Assembly: GCA_937973585.1 (NCBI GenBank)
Contig: CALJKN010000065.1
Location: 1-5,877 of the forward strand
Source of the DNA: an uncultured Helicobacteraceae bacterium
GTDB taxonomy: Bacteria; Campylobacterota; Campylobacteria; Campylobacterales; UBA6016
Length of the DNA: 5,877 nt
Reading direction: 5' to 3'
Part shown: one piece after another, positions 1 through 5,777 of the stretch
How the letters are laid out: each line of letters begins with the position of its first letter
Position numbering within the stretch: the stretch's first letter is position 1
Made by a program: the position numbers and the translations under genes
Notes under the pieces: generated by a model
Told to the model about the DNA's origin: nothing
The model's input: the letters and a program-made list of their open reading frames with translations, nothing else
The model's database searches: none

Positions 1-269
1 CCAACACCACCTACTGCAGATGTAACCAAAATAATCTGTGTTTCCTTCTTCTCTACAACAGCAATATTTAATGCCCCTGTGCTTTTCCCAATAATCTCAT
101 TGAAGATTTCCTTAATGCTTGTATACTTAAAAATCTGGTTTACGTTTAGTTCTCCCGTACTGCCTTCATCATACTGCTCCATCATTACAAAAATGTTTTG
201 AATATTATGTCTCTGCAATGATAAATCATACAAGCCGTCAGATATAATCAAAATTACCGAAAAAGACAT
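1..269 (-). CDS. Partial ParA/MinD-superfamily (TadZ/CpaE-like?) ATPase, runs off window edge
   Basis: An open frame on the minus strand runs from an ATG at 269-267 to the window edge, giving 89 complete codons and no stop. The visible protein starts MSFSVILIISDGLYDLSL and ends QIILVTSAVGGVG. That end is a beta strand followed by the first part of a deviant Walker A loop; the lysine and threonine expected next lie outside the window. From family knowledge, a non-catalytic N-terminal domain of roughly 80 residues ahead of such a P-loop fits TadZ/CpaE-like pilus-localisation ATPases or similar clostridial ParA-like proteins. The apparent ATG is doubtful: it directly follows an in-frame TGA (272-270), has no Shine-Dalgarno, and the frame starts inside what looks like a beta strand. 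The gene may therefore be cut here rather than begin here. CAG and AAG are common, unlike the plus-strand genes. Confidence 0.6.
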   Translation of the reverse strand, partial: MSFSVILIISDGLYDLSLQRHNIQNIFVMMEQYDEGSTGELNVNQIFKYTSIKEIFNEIIGKSTGALNIAVVEKKETQIILVTSAVGGV

Positions 270-270
270 T
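245..270. other. Probable chimeric or recombination junction
   Basis: Left of this zone the sequence codes on the minus strand with clostridial-like codon use. Right of it everything codes on the plus strand in Campylobacterota style. A minus-strand frame that looks like a truncated gene and a plus-strand frame that looks like a gene tail meet here without an intergenic region. No inverted repeats, target-site duplication, tRNA or integrase are visible. The boundaries are inferred from where each frame stops looking like protein and could be off by 15 bases or so. Confidence 0.5.
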
Positions 271-309
271 CAAATAAATACTGTTTTTATTCGGATAAAA
301 AATCAATAA
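250..309 (+). CDS. Possible C-terminal tail of the gene upstream of gspK (pseudopilin?)
   Basis: A short plus-strand frame reads KITEKDIQINTVFIRIKNQ and ends at TAA 307-309, 18 bases before the gspK ATG. The alternating hydrophobic pattern (IQINTVFIRI) is a good beta strand of the sort that closes pseudopilin-like folds. In T2SS operons gspK is usually preceded by gspJ or gspI, so a GspJ/GspI remnant is the natural guess. The frame stays open upstream to a stop at 199-201, but 202 to about 250 lies in the clostridial-like block. The true 5' part of this gene is probably missing. A second frame ending at TGA 321-323 is also open but reads less like protein. The identity is inference. Confidence 0.35.
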   Translation, partial: KITEKDIQINTVFIRIKNQ

Positions 310-327
310 CGGCTATTGCTTGATACT

Positions 328-1248
328 ATGGATTCTAAACAATTTTCACTTAAACCCTTGAGAAAAAAAGGGTTCGGTCTCCTCTTTGCAATAATGTTTA
401 CGGGTCTTGCCGCTACTCTTGCCGCAGTTGCTTTTGGGGTGCTTGCCGAGGCTCTTGAAGATGCAGAGGCGGCCAAAAACAAAAACAGATTGACGGCTTT
501 ATATGTGGATCTAAAAGAGCTCTTAGATACAAAGGCCGATAATGTCAAAACAAACGATGATTTGGATAATTTTTTGAACTCGCATGCAAGGCTTGACGGC
601 ATCGGCGATGAATACGGTCTACATATAACAATAGCCCCATATCAAGACAGAATAAACTATAATACGTTTTTTTACAAACAAGACGACGGAAGAATAAAAC
701 TAAAGCCCGATTATGTGAAGTTGCTAGACTCAATAGCCGCAAAATACGGAATTTCAAACAAAGCGTTCCTATACTCTTTATTTGAAGATGCAACCGATGA
801 GGACTTGACGGAGAGGGAGAGTCTTAGTGAGGTTTCAAACTATGATATCACTTTTCAAAACGGAAAAATTACTAAATATTCGGCCTTTGAAAAGATGATA
901 AATTATTATGCAACCACTACGGGCGATAAAAATATTTTTAAAGTACCGTGGGATTCGATATTGCTGTTTGCCGATTCAGATTTCGGCGGGCTGGACTGCA
1001 GGCATGCAACGCTTGAGGCCGTAAACAGTTTAGTATCGACCGCAGGACGCGGATTTGAGGGGTGTGATTCGCTATTTAAGGACAAAGAGGGTGTGGCTTT
1101 GGCTCAAAAATACACCTTGTCGGAGTTTGAAAAGCTTGCATCGTATAACATAGCGGCAAAATTTTGGGTTACAACAAAAAAAGGGGAGTCTAGGAGTTTT
1201 ACCATGATTTACGACTTAAAAACTAAAAAGGCCGGACTAATTGAGTAA
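328..1248 (+). CDS. gspK: GspK-like minor pseudopilin of the type II secretion system
   Basis: This 306-residue protein begins with a prepilin leader: MDSKQFSLKPLRKKG, then the processing site KKG/FGLLF and a hydrophobic helix (about 16-40). Position +5 after cleavage is Phe instead of the usual Glu, a known trait of GspK, the pseudopilin that caps the tip. The length (about 300, versus 150-200 for other pseudopilins) also fits GspK. The mature part has a beta segment with an RINYN motif (about 108-112), a helical insert rich in acidic residues (DATDEDLTERE, 154-164), an LNSLV-like segment (AVNSLVSTAG) and a C-terminal beta segment (FWVTTKKG onward). Cys224 and Cys246 could form a periplasmic disulfide. 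ATG 328 was chosen because it gives a normal 15-residue leader; a TTG at 316 would add MLDT in frame, and neither start has a clear Shine-Dalgarno. The stop overlaps the next gene by 8 bases. Confidence 0.75.
   Translation: MDSKQFSLKPLRKKGFGLLFAIMFTGLAATLAAVAFGVLAEALEDAEAAKNKNRLTALYVDLKELLDTKADNVKTNDDLDNFLNSHARLDGIGDEYGLHITIAPYQDRINYNTFFYKQDDGRIKLKPDYVKLLDSIAAKYGISNKAFLYSLFEDATDEDLTERESLSEVSNYDITFQNGKITKYSAFEKMINYYATTTGDKNIFKVPWDSILLFADSDFGGLDCRHATLEAVNSLVSTAGRGFEGCDSLFKDKEGVALAQKYTLSEFEKLASYNIAAKFWVTTKKGESRSFTMIYDLKTKKAGLIE
1225..1231 (+). promoter_or_regulatory. Ribosome binding site supporting the TTG start of the gspL-like gene
   Basis: AAAAAGG lies 9 bases before TTG 1241, inside the end of gspK. 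It supports the TTG start, which overlaps the gspK stop by 8 bases. The next in-frame ATG is far downstream (codon 256) and would remove the cytoplasmic domain and the membrane segment. Confidence 0.55.
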
Positions 1249-2263
1249 GCTAGATTTATCGGGCAAGTATCTCCATAGACGTACAAAAAAAGTTTTTTTT
1301 GTGGATACGGACAAGGTTTTAGAGGGTGATGCAGATTTCAAAAATCGGACGCTTTTTGAAAAAATCTTTAATCCGGTAGACGGCTATGTGATTATATCTC
1401 CGTCTCTCTATTGGGTTAAAAAAGAGAAAATAGCACTTAAAAGCCTAAAAAAAGCGGTGAGGTTGGCGCCTGCTATATTTAACGGGATTTTGCCGCAAGG
1501 CGAGTATGAGTATGCGGCCTTTAATGGCGGTGCGGATGATGAGATAGTGTTTGCCGCATACGATAAAAATCTGATAGAACAAAGACTAAAATCGGATACT
1601 AGGTTGTCCCATAGGCTACATAAAACAAAAGTTTTTTTTGCCCAAAGCGAATTTGCCGCCTTCGATCAAGATGTTGCGCTAGACGGTGAGCATACTTTGT
1701 CTTTTGTGGACGGCGTTGCGGTGAAAATACCGTCTGCTTATTGTGATTCAAAACCTGTTTTTTGGAAGGATGCGGCAAAACGGCTAAAACCGGGATTTGG
1801 TGGAATCAGCTTTGGAGATAGTCGCAAATTTGAACTAAAAACCCCAAAGATAGATTTGGCTGCATCTGTTGTGTCGTTGTTGCTTATTGTCTTGATATCT
1901 CTGTACGGCGTTGACTCTTTTAAATCCTACAAACAACTCAAAAATATTCAGGATGAAAAAGAGCTAATCGCAGTCGAATATAATGTCCCGCCGGATAAGG
2001 CTACGATGGATGTTGAAAAAAAGAGATATGAGGCGGTTGAAAAAAAACAACTCTCCGTCAGAAGAGAGCTAAAAATTTTTAACTCATTACCTTTGGTCGG
2101 TGGCGAAAGCGTTGAAAAAATCAGCTACGAGAACGGGCGCTTAGCTCTAAGTATCAAAACCAAAAGAGGCGCAGAGCTAAAAAAATACCTCGAGTCAAAC
2201 GGAAAATTAGAAGGGTTTGTCTCTAACGGCGAATCAGTAGAGTGTAGGATATTGGCCGAATGA
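1241..2263 (+). CDS. gspL: GspL-like inner-membrane platform protein
   Basis: The 340-residue protein has the GspL layout. A soluble N-terminal part (1-204) has no signal sequence and would lie in the cytoplasm, where GspL binds the GspE ATPase. One membrane helix follows (about 205-224, LAASVVSLLLIVLISLYGV). Next is a charged, probably coiled-coil stretch (about 226-280), and then a small C-terminal periplasmic domain (about 288-338) with the beta-alpha-beta pattern SYENGRLALSIKTKRGAELK. That ending matches the ferredoxin-like fold of GspL and PilN. The N-terminal half is divergent, and I could not point to individual actin-like motifs. The start is TTG with AAAAAGG nine bases upstream. The gene overlaps gspK by 8 bases and the next gene by 4 (ATGA). 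Two T8 tracts (1293-1300 and 1632-1639) lie within it. A PilN/PilM-like fusion is the main alternative reading. Confidence 0.68.
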   Translation: MSKLDLSGKYLHRRTKKVFFVDTDKVLEGDADFKNRTLFEKIFNPVDGYVIISPSLYWVKKEKIALKSLKKAVRLAPAIFNGILPQGEYEYAAFNGGADDEIVFAAYDKNLIEQRLKSDTRLSHRLHKTKVFFAQSEFAAFDQDVALDGEHTLSFVDGVAVKIPSAYCDSKPVFWKDAAKRLKPGFGGISFGDSRKFELKTPKIDLAASVVSLLLIVLISLYGVDSFKSYKQLKNIQDEKELIAVEYNVPPDKATMDVEKKRYEAVEKKQLSVRRELKIFNSLPLVGGESVEKISYENGRLALSIKTKRGAELKKYLESNGKLEGFVSNGESVECRILAE

Positions 2264-2670
2264 ACAAAAATACAAAACTTTTATTAATCTGGTTGTCGGC
2301 TTTAGCCGTATTGTCAGTAGTAGCCTCAAACGGACTGAGCTATTACGTCCAAAGAGAGCAAAACGGATTATATGAATTCAAAAAAGAGGCTATGGATTTT
2401 GATGCTATAGCCAAAAGATGGAGAGACAAAGAGGGTTCAAAGAGGGTAATCGACGAGATAGCCGATGCGGCCGGAAAAGAGCTTTTTTCTACGTCGATTA
2501 CAAAAAGAGAAAAAACCGCAGACTCATATTTGCTCTCAATGATGGTTCTAAACGGAGATGAACTAGATAGTATTATCTCAAAAGTTCTAAATAGACCCGT
2601 CGCAATCAAGCGAATCGACGTTGTCAATAACGACATAGGGTATTTGGTTACCGTGGAGGTGTATCTGTGA
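2260..2670 (+). CDS. gspM: Short GspM-like inner-membrane protein
   Basis: This 136-residue protein has a very short cytoplasmic N-terminus (MNKNTK), one membrane helix (about 7-27) and a charged helical region (about 32-75). A C-terminal domain (about 88-136) follows with the pattern SYLLSMMVLNG, helix DELDSIISKVL, strand AIKRIDVVNN, strand YLVTVEVYL. This is the ferredoxin-like arrangement of GspM and PilO, which dimerise with GspL and PilN in the periplasm. Size and position directly after the GspL-like gene support GspM, although it is shorter than typical GspM (about 160). The sequence itself is too divergent to be certain. It starts at ATG in an ATGA overlap with the gspL-like stop, with AGGA about 10 bases upstream, and ends in a GTGA overlap with the next gene. 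Confidence 0.58.
   Translation: MNKNTKLLLIWLSALAVLSVVASNGLSYYVQREQNGLYEFKKEAMDFDAIAKRWRDKEGSKRVIDEIADAAGKELFSTSITKREKTADSYLLSMMVLNGDELDSIISKVLNRPVAIKRIDVVNNDIGYLVTVEVYL
2655..2660 (+). promoter_or_regulatory. Strong ribosome binding site for a GTG start
   Basis: GGAGGT sits 6 bases before GTG 2667, inside the 3' end of the gspM-like gene. It is the closest match to consensus among the starts in this window and fixes the unusual GTG start in the GTGA overlap. Confidence 0.65.
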
Positions 2671-3206
2671 GGGTCGATATAATAAAAAAAACAGCTTTTG
2701 CCGTAGCGGCTTTTGTATTGTTTTTTTGGGTATTTGCACTTGTGACCTCTCCAAAAAAACAGATATTTTATTATGCGGATACTACGCTCCAAAAGTCCGG
2801 TTTTTCAATATCGCAAGACGCTATCTTTGATTATTGGTTTTTTTGTGTCGTAAAAGAGTTTGGATTTTCAAACGGCTCCGGCCCTCTCCTCAAATCCAAA
2901 AAAGCATTGTTGCTACCTCTCGGTATTGTAAACGTAATAAAACTAACCGATACAAATGCCGACGGTCAGTGGAAAGGGTTAGTTCCGTGGGTTGCAAACG
3001 ATACATATATATTGCATTCTGTATTTGAGCCGACAAAAATCAGAATATTTGCATTTGGCGATTTCGGGAAAGCGAATGTTTCTATAGGCTTGAGTAAAAA
3101 AAATATCAATTTAATCGTATATCCGACAGATGAGGCAAAACAAAAGATACCTATGAATATTTTTAAAGAAGAAAACGGCGGGCTTAGATATGAAACGGTG
3201 TTTTAG
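2667..3206 (+). CDS. Unrecognised single-pass membrane protein in the T2SS operon (GspN position)
   Basis: I do not recognise this 179-residue protein with confidence. It has an N-terminal membrane helix (about 8-26) with few cytoplasmic residues, so the rest should be periplasmic. The segment after the helix (SPKKQIFYYADTTLQKSGFS) resembles the start of GspN and AsmA-like proteins, where a short helix precedes a beta-rich domain. Several strand-like segments follow (ALLLPLGIVNVIKL, TKIRIFAFGDF, NINLIVYP) and the end is hydrophilic. GspN proteins are usually about 250 residues, so this would be a short or divergent version. It could equally be a lineage-specific platform subunit or a secretin-assembly factor. 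Its place between gspM-like and gspC genes, with overlaps of 4 and 17 bases, argues that it works in the machine. The start is GTG with a strong GGAGGT. Confidence 0.55.
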   Translation: MRVDIIKKTAFAVAAFVLFFWVFALVTSPKKQIFYYADTTLQKSGFSISQDAIFDYWFFCVVKEFGFSNGSGPLLKSKKALLLPLGIVNVIKLTDTNADGQWKGLVPWVANDTYILHSVFEPTKIRIFAFGDFGKANVSIGLSKKNINLIVYPTDEAKQKIPMNIFKEENGGLRYETVF

Positions 3207-3948
3207 CTTCAAAGAGTGCTACTACAAGACGGTTTTGGTAGTTAGCGCAGTATTTGCTTTGGTCACCGCAAAATCTTTGTGGACGGTACTCTCTTGGAAA
3301 TGGCCGACATCTCAGGAAAAAGTAGTTCAAAATAATTTTGTATGGCCCTCTGAAAATTACAGAGTATCCTCTTTGCTTGTTTTGTCCTCCCCTCAACGGG
3401 TGCTAAAAACGGCAGGTTTTGATGCCTTTACCCTAAAAGCCTCTTTTGCGTCGGGAGCTATGCGCTTTATTATGTTCAAAGACGGTGAAAAGCTTGTTTT
3501 ATTAAATGAGGGCGATAGCTATAACGGGTTAAAGCTTGAAAAGGTATATCCGGAAAAAGCGGTTTTTGTAAACGGAGTTACGAGGCATGAATTGCTTTTT
3601 AAAAAACAAAACGGGCAGCCTCAACAACAATCGCCGTCCTTGCCCCCTTCCGTGAAAATGTCAAGGGCTGAGTTTCAGGCATACCAAAAAGATCCGACTC
3701 TCCTTCAAAAAGATGTATCGGCCTCGGACAAAGGCGGCTCGGTTATCATAAAATCAATCAAAGAGGGAACTTTTTTTGCAAAAGCCGGCATCATTTCGGG
3801 CGATACGATAGCTTCGTTTAACGGCGCAAACGTTCAGTCCGTCCCTGATTTGGTCGCAAAACTATCGTCGGCCTCCAACGACAGAAATATCAACATATCA
3901 ATAATTAGAGATAACGTCAAAAAGGAACTAAGCTATGAATTACAGTAA
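3190..3948 (+). CDS. gspC: GspC inner-membrane/secretin bridge protein with HR and PDZ domains
   Basis: The 252-residue protein has the full GspC layout. A short cytoplasmic N-terminus (1-12) precedes one membrane helix (about 13-34). A periplasmic linker leads to the homology region (about 79-138), with FTLKASFASG, KLVLLNEGDSYNG and KVYPEKAVFVNGVTRHELLF. This follows the GspC pattern of strand, y-vGd, and a hydrophobic strand ending in nG-x-x-E-L-x-F. A Gln/Pro-rich linker (about 141-155) precedes a C-terminal PDZ domain (about 183-251: VIIKSIKEGTFFAKAGIISG, then DTIASFNGANVQSVPDL). In known T2SS the HR domain binds the N0 domain of GspD, and the PDZ helps with substrate or secretin recognition. 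Here gspD is the next gene, overlapping by 14 bases. ATG 3190 overlaps the previous gene by 17 bases and has only a weak ribosome site, so it may depend on coupling. Confidence 0.88.
   Translation: MKRCFSFKECYYKTVLVVSAVFALVTAKSLWTVLSWKWPTSQEKVVQNNFVWPSENYRVSSLLVLSSPQRVLKTAGFDAFTLKASFASGAMRFIMFKDGEKLVLLNEGDSYNGLKLEKVYPEKAVFVNGVTRHELLFKKQNGQPQQQSPSLPPSVKMSRAEFQAYQKDPTLLQKDVSASDKGGSVIIKSIKEGTFFAKAGIISGDTIASFNGANVQSVPDLVAKLSSASNDRNINISIIRDNVKKELSYELQ
3921..3926 (+). promoter_or_regulatory. Ribosome binding site for gspD inside the gspC 3' end
   Basis: AAAGGA lies 8 bases before ATG 3935 and fixes the gspD start, which gives a complete signal peptide. The site and start codon are embedded in the last codons of gspC. 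Confidence 0.6.
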
Positions 3949-5764
3949 AAATATTTTCGCTCTTACGGTAGCCGTCTGTATGGTCACGCCTAGTGTTATT
4001 TTTGCGGCGAAACCGGCTGTTGCTATGCAGAAAACGACGAATGACCCTGTCGTAGAGATAAATTTTGCCGATTTGCAACTATCCGAATTTGTCAAAATGG
4101 TAGCAAAGATAACGGGCAAAAATATACTGCTAAGCGTTGATGTTCCCGGAAAAGTCGATTTTATATCGCAAAAATCTATACGCCAAAGCGAGCTTTTTGA
4201 TTTGCTCATCAATGTGCTTGAGACAAAAGGCTTTACTATCGTAGATAGTCAAAAAGGGTATCTAAAGGTAGTCCCAAGCTCTGAAGCATCAAAAAATAAC
4301 CTTCCGGTCAATGTAGAGACTACCAAAATACCGCAGATGATGAACAAGGTTTTTCAGCTAAATACACTAAAAGCCAATGATGCGATGAATGCCATCAAGC
4401 ATTTGCTGAGCAAAAACGGAACCATAGTTGTTTCTCCCGATTCAAATAATATAGTAGTTAGCGACTACCCGTCCAATATAGCAACAATCGGCAAAGTAGT
4501 TATGACTCTCGATAAAGACGGAAACAAAATCTCAAAATTCGTAGTCTTGCAAAATACAAAAGCTCCATTAGTGTACGAGAATCTACAAAAAATGGCCGGA
4601 GCGCTATTTGCGAGTCAAAAAGTTGAAGTCTTAAAAGATGACGGGACAAATACGATAATCATATTGGGTTCAAAAGAGAACGTGGCTAAGTTTTTGCCGC
4701 TTGTAGAGAAAATGGATCAAAAAGATGAGTTTGGGACAAGGCAGCAAACAAATGTCATAGCGCTAAAAAATGCCGAAGCTGAAAATCTAGTAAAAATACT
4801 CAACGAAATATTTTCAAAAAAATTCTATCCGAAAGATTTTCCTAGACCTCTAATCTCTGCCGACTCTCAGCTCAATGCTTTGATAGTGGTCTCCTCTTTG
4901 GATGAGTTGAACGAGATTAAAAATGTCGTAAAAGAGCTTGATTTGGAGAGACAACAAGTCTACGTAAAAGCCAAAATAGTCGAGATCAGCGATAACAAGT
5001 CGGCAAAAATAGGGGCAAAATACGGAATAGAGGGCGGAGTGGCAAACTCTAGCGGTCTTTTTACGTTAGCCGCAAATCTAGGCGGAGGAACTTCTATCGC
5101 AATTTCAGATACGATACTGGGCTACATAGCCAAGCCTACCATCAAAGAGGGGTTGGCATTAGGAGCTAGCCTGTCGCTTTTGAACTCGGAGGGGGCAGCA
5201 AATTTGCTATCTGAGCCGTCAATACTATGTATCAATAATCAAGAATCAACCATATATGTCGGCAGAACAGAGCCTATCATCACAGGCTCTACTATCGGTG
5301 CAACCACTACGGATCTTACAAAAAATAGCTACACTAGACAAGATATAGGTTTAACGCTAAAAGTAAAACCTAGGCTCTCTACCGATAACAAAGTAACGCT
5401 CTATGTTGAGGCAAAATTAGAGGATATATTGGCCGGCAGTACCGTTGGATTGCCGCAGACGACAAAGCGAGAGGTTAAGACGGTAGCGATAGTAAGTAAC
5501 GGTGAAAACGTGATTATCGGCGGACTAATCAGAGACAATATGAGTGATAAAGTAGATAAAGTGCCGCTACTAGGAGATGTGCCGCTATTTGGTAGGTTGT
5601 TTAGATACAAAGAGGATGCGCAAGATAAGATCAACCTTGTGATTTTATTGACACCGTATATAGTCGATAAAAGCTCTGATTTGACTACGCTTAGAGCTAG
5701 ATTGCACGAGCTTGATAAGATACAAAACGACTACGTAAAACAGATGCTAGAGAAAAACAAATAA
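3935..5764 (+). CDS. gspD: GspD, outer-membrane secretin of the type II secretion system
   Basis: The 609-residue protein starts with a Sec signal peptide (about 1-25, positive NYSK, hydrophobic core, cleavage near IFA/AK). N0 follows (about 38-115, VEINFADLQLSEFVKMVAKI). Three ring-forming N domains come next: N1 (about 136-195), N2 (about 200-262) and N3 (about 270-340), the last with the ISADSQLNALIVVSS strand typical of the family. The secretin core (about 341-577) carries VKAKIVEIS, LLSEPSILCINNQESTIYVG, TEPIITGST, the DIGLTLKVKPRL strand, KREVKTVAIVSNGENVIIGG and the signature KVPLLGDVPLFGRLF. It would form the multimeric outer-membrane gate. The size is close to GspD (about 650). There is no lipobox; Cys15 lies in the signal peptide with Val before it. 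The C-terminal tail (about 580-609) is a charged helix, and I see no clear S-domain for a pilotin. It is preceded by gspC and followed after 13 bases by the probable gspE. Confidence 0.95.
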   Translation: MNYSKNIFALTVAVCMVTPSVIFAAKPAVAMQKTTNDPVVEINFADLQLSEFVKMVAKITGKNILLSVDVPGKVDFISQKSIRQSELFDLLINVLETKGFTIVDSQKGYLKVVPSSEASKNNLPVNVETTKIPQMMNKVFQLNTLKANDAMNAIKHLLSKNGTIVVSPDSNNIVVSDYPSNIATIGKVVMTLDKDGNKISKFVVLQNTKAPLVYENLQKMAGALFASQKVEVLKDDGTNTIIILGSKENVAKFLPLVEKMDQKDEFGTRQQTNVIALKNAEAENLVKILNEIFSKKFYPKDFPRPLISADSQLNALIVVSSLDELNEIKNVVKELDLERQQVYVKAKIVEISDNKSAKIGAKYGIEGGVANSSGLFTLAANLGGGTSIAISDTILGYIAKPTIKEGLALGASLSLLNSEGAANLLSEPSILCINNQESTIYVGRTEPIITGSTIGATTTDLTKNSYTRQDIGLTLKVKPRLSTDNKVTLYVEAKLEDILAGSTVGLPQTTKREVKTVAIVSNGENVIIGGLIRDNMSDKVDKVPLLGDVPLFGRLFRYKEDAQDKINLVILLTPYIVDKSSDLTTLRARLHELDKIQNDYVKQMLEKNK

Positions 5765-5777
5765 CAAAGCGTAAACT

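Noticed and set aside
270..327. Possible operon promoter in the AT-rich stretch before gspK
   Set aside because: No convincing -35/-10 pair is seen, and the stretch reads better as the end of an upstream gene; the start of the transcript is probably outside the window.
303..793. Minus-strand open frames opposite the gspK gene (303-602 and 545-793)
   Set aside because: They lie opposite a gene with a clear prepilin leader and domain order; their translations are rich in Ser/Ala or His/Arg/Leu without any domain pattern.
1285..1300. A7-G-T8 run, and a second T8 at 1632-1639, as possible phase-variation or slippage tracts
   Set aside because: Both encode ordinary Lys-Val-Phe-Phe segments, similar runs are common in this AT-rich sequence, and the frame is intact; phase variation in Campylobacter typically uses poly-G.
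2343..2792. Minus-strand frame of 149 codons across the gspM-like gene
   Set aside because: It spans an overlap of two plus-strand genes with ribosome sites, and its translation has no recognisable motif; it reads as a shadow.
2834..3028. Plus-strand frame of 64 codons inside the unknown membrane protein gene
   Set aside because: It reads as an Arg/Lys/Cys-rich out-of-frame product without a ribosome site; the enclosing frame has a strong one and a membrane helix.
5765..5777. Terminator between gspD and the next gene
   Set aside because: Thirteen bases with no hairpin; the next frame opens at once, so read-through is expected.
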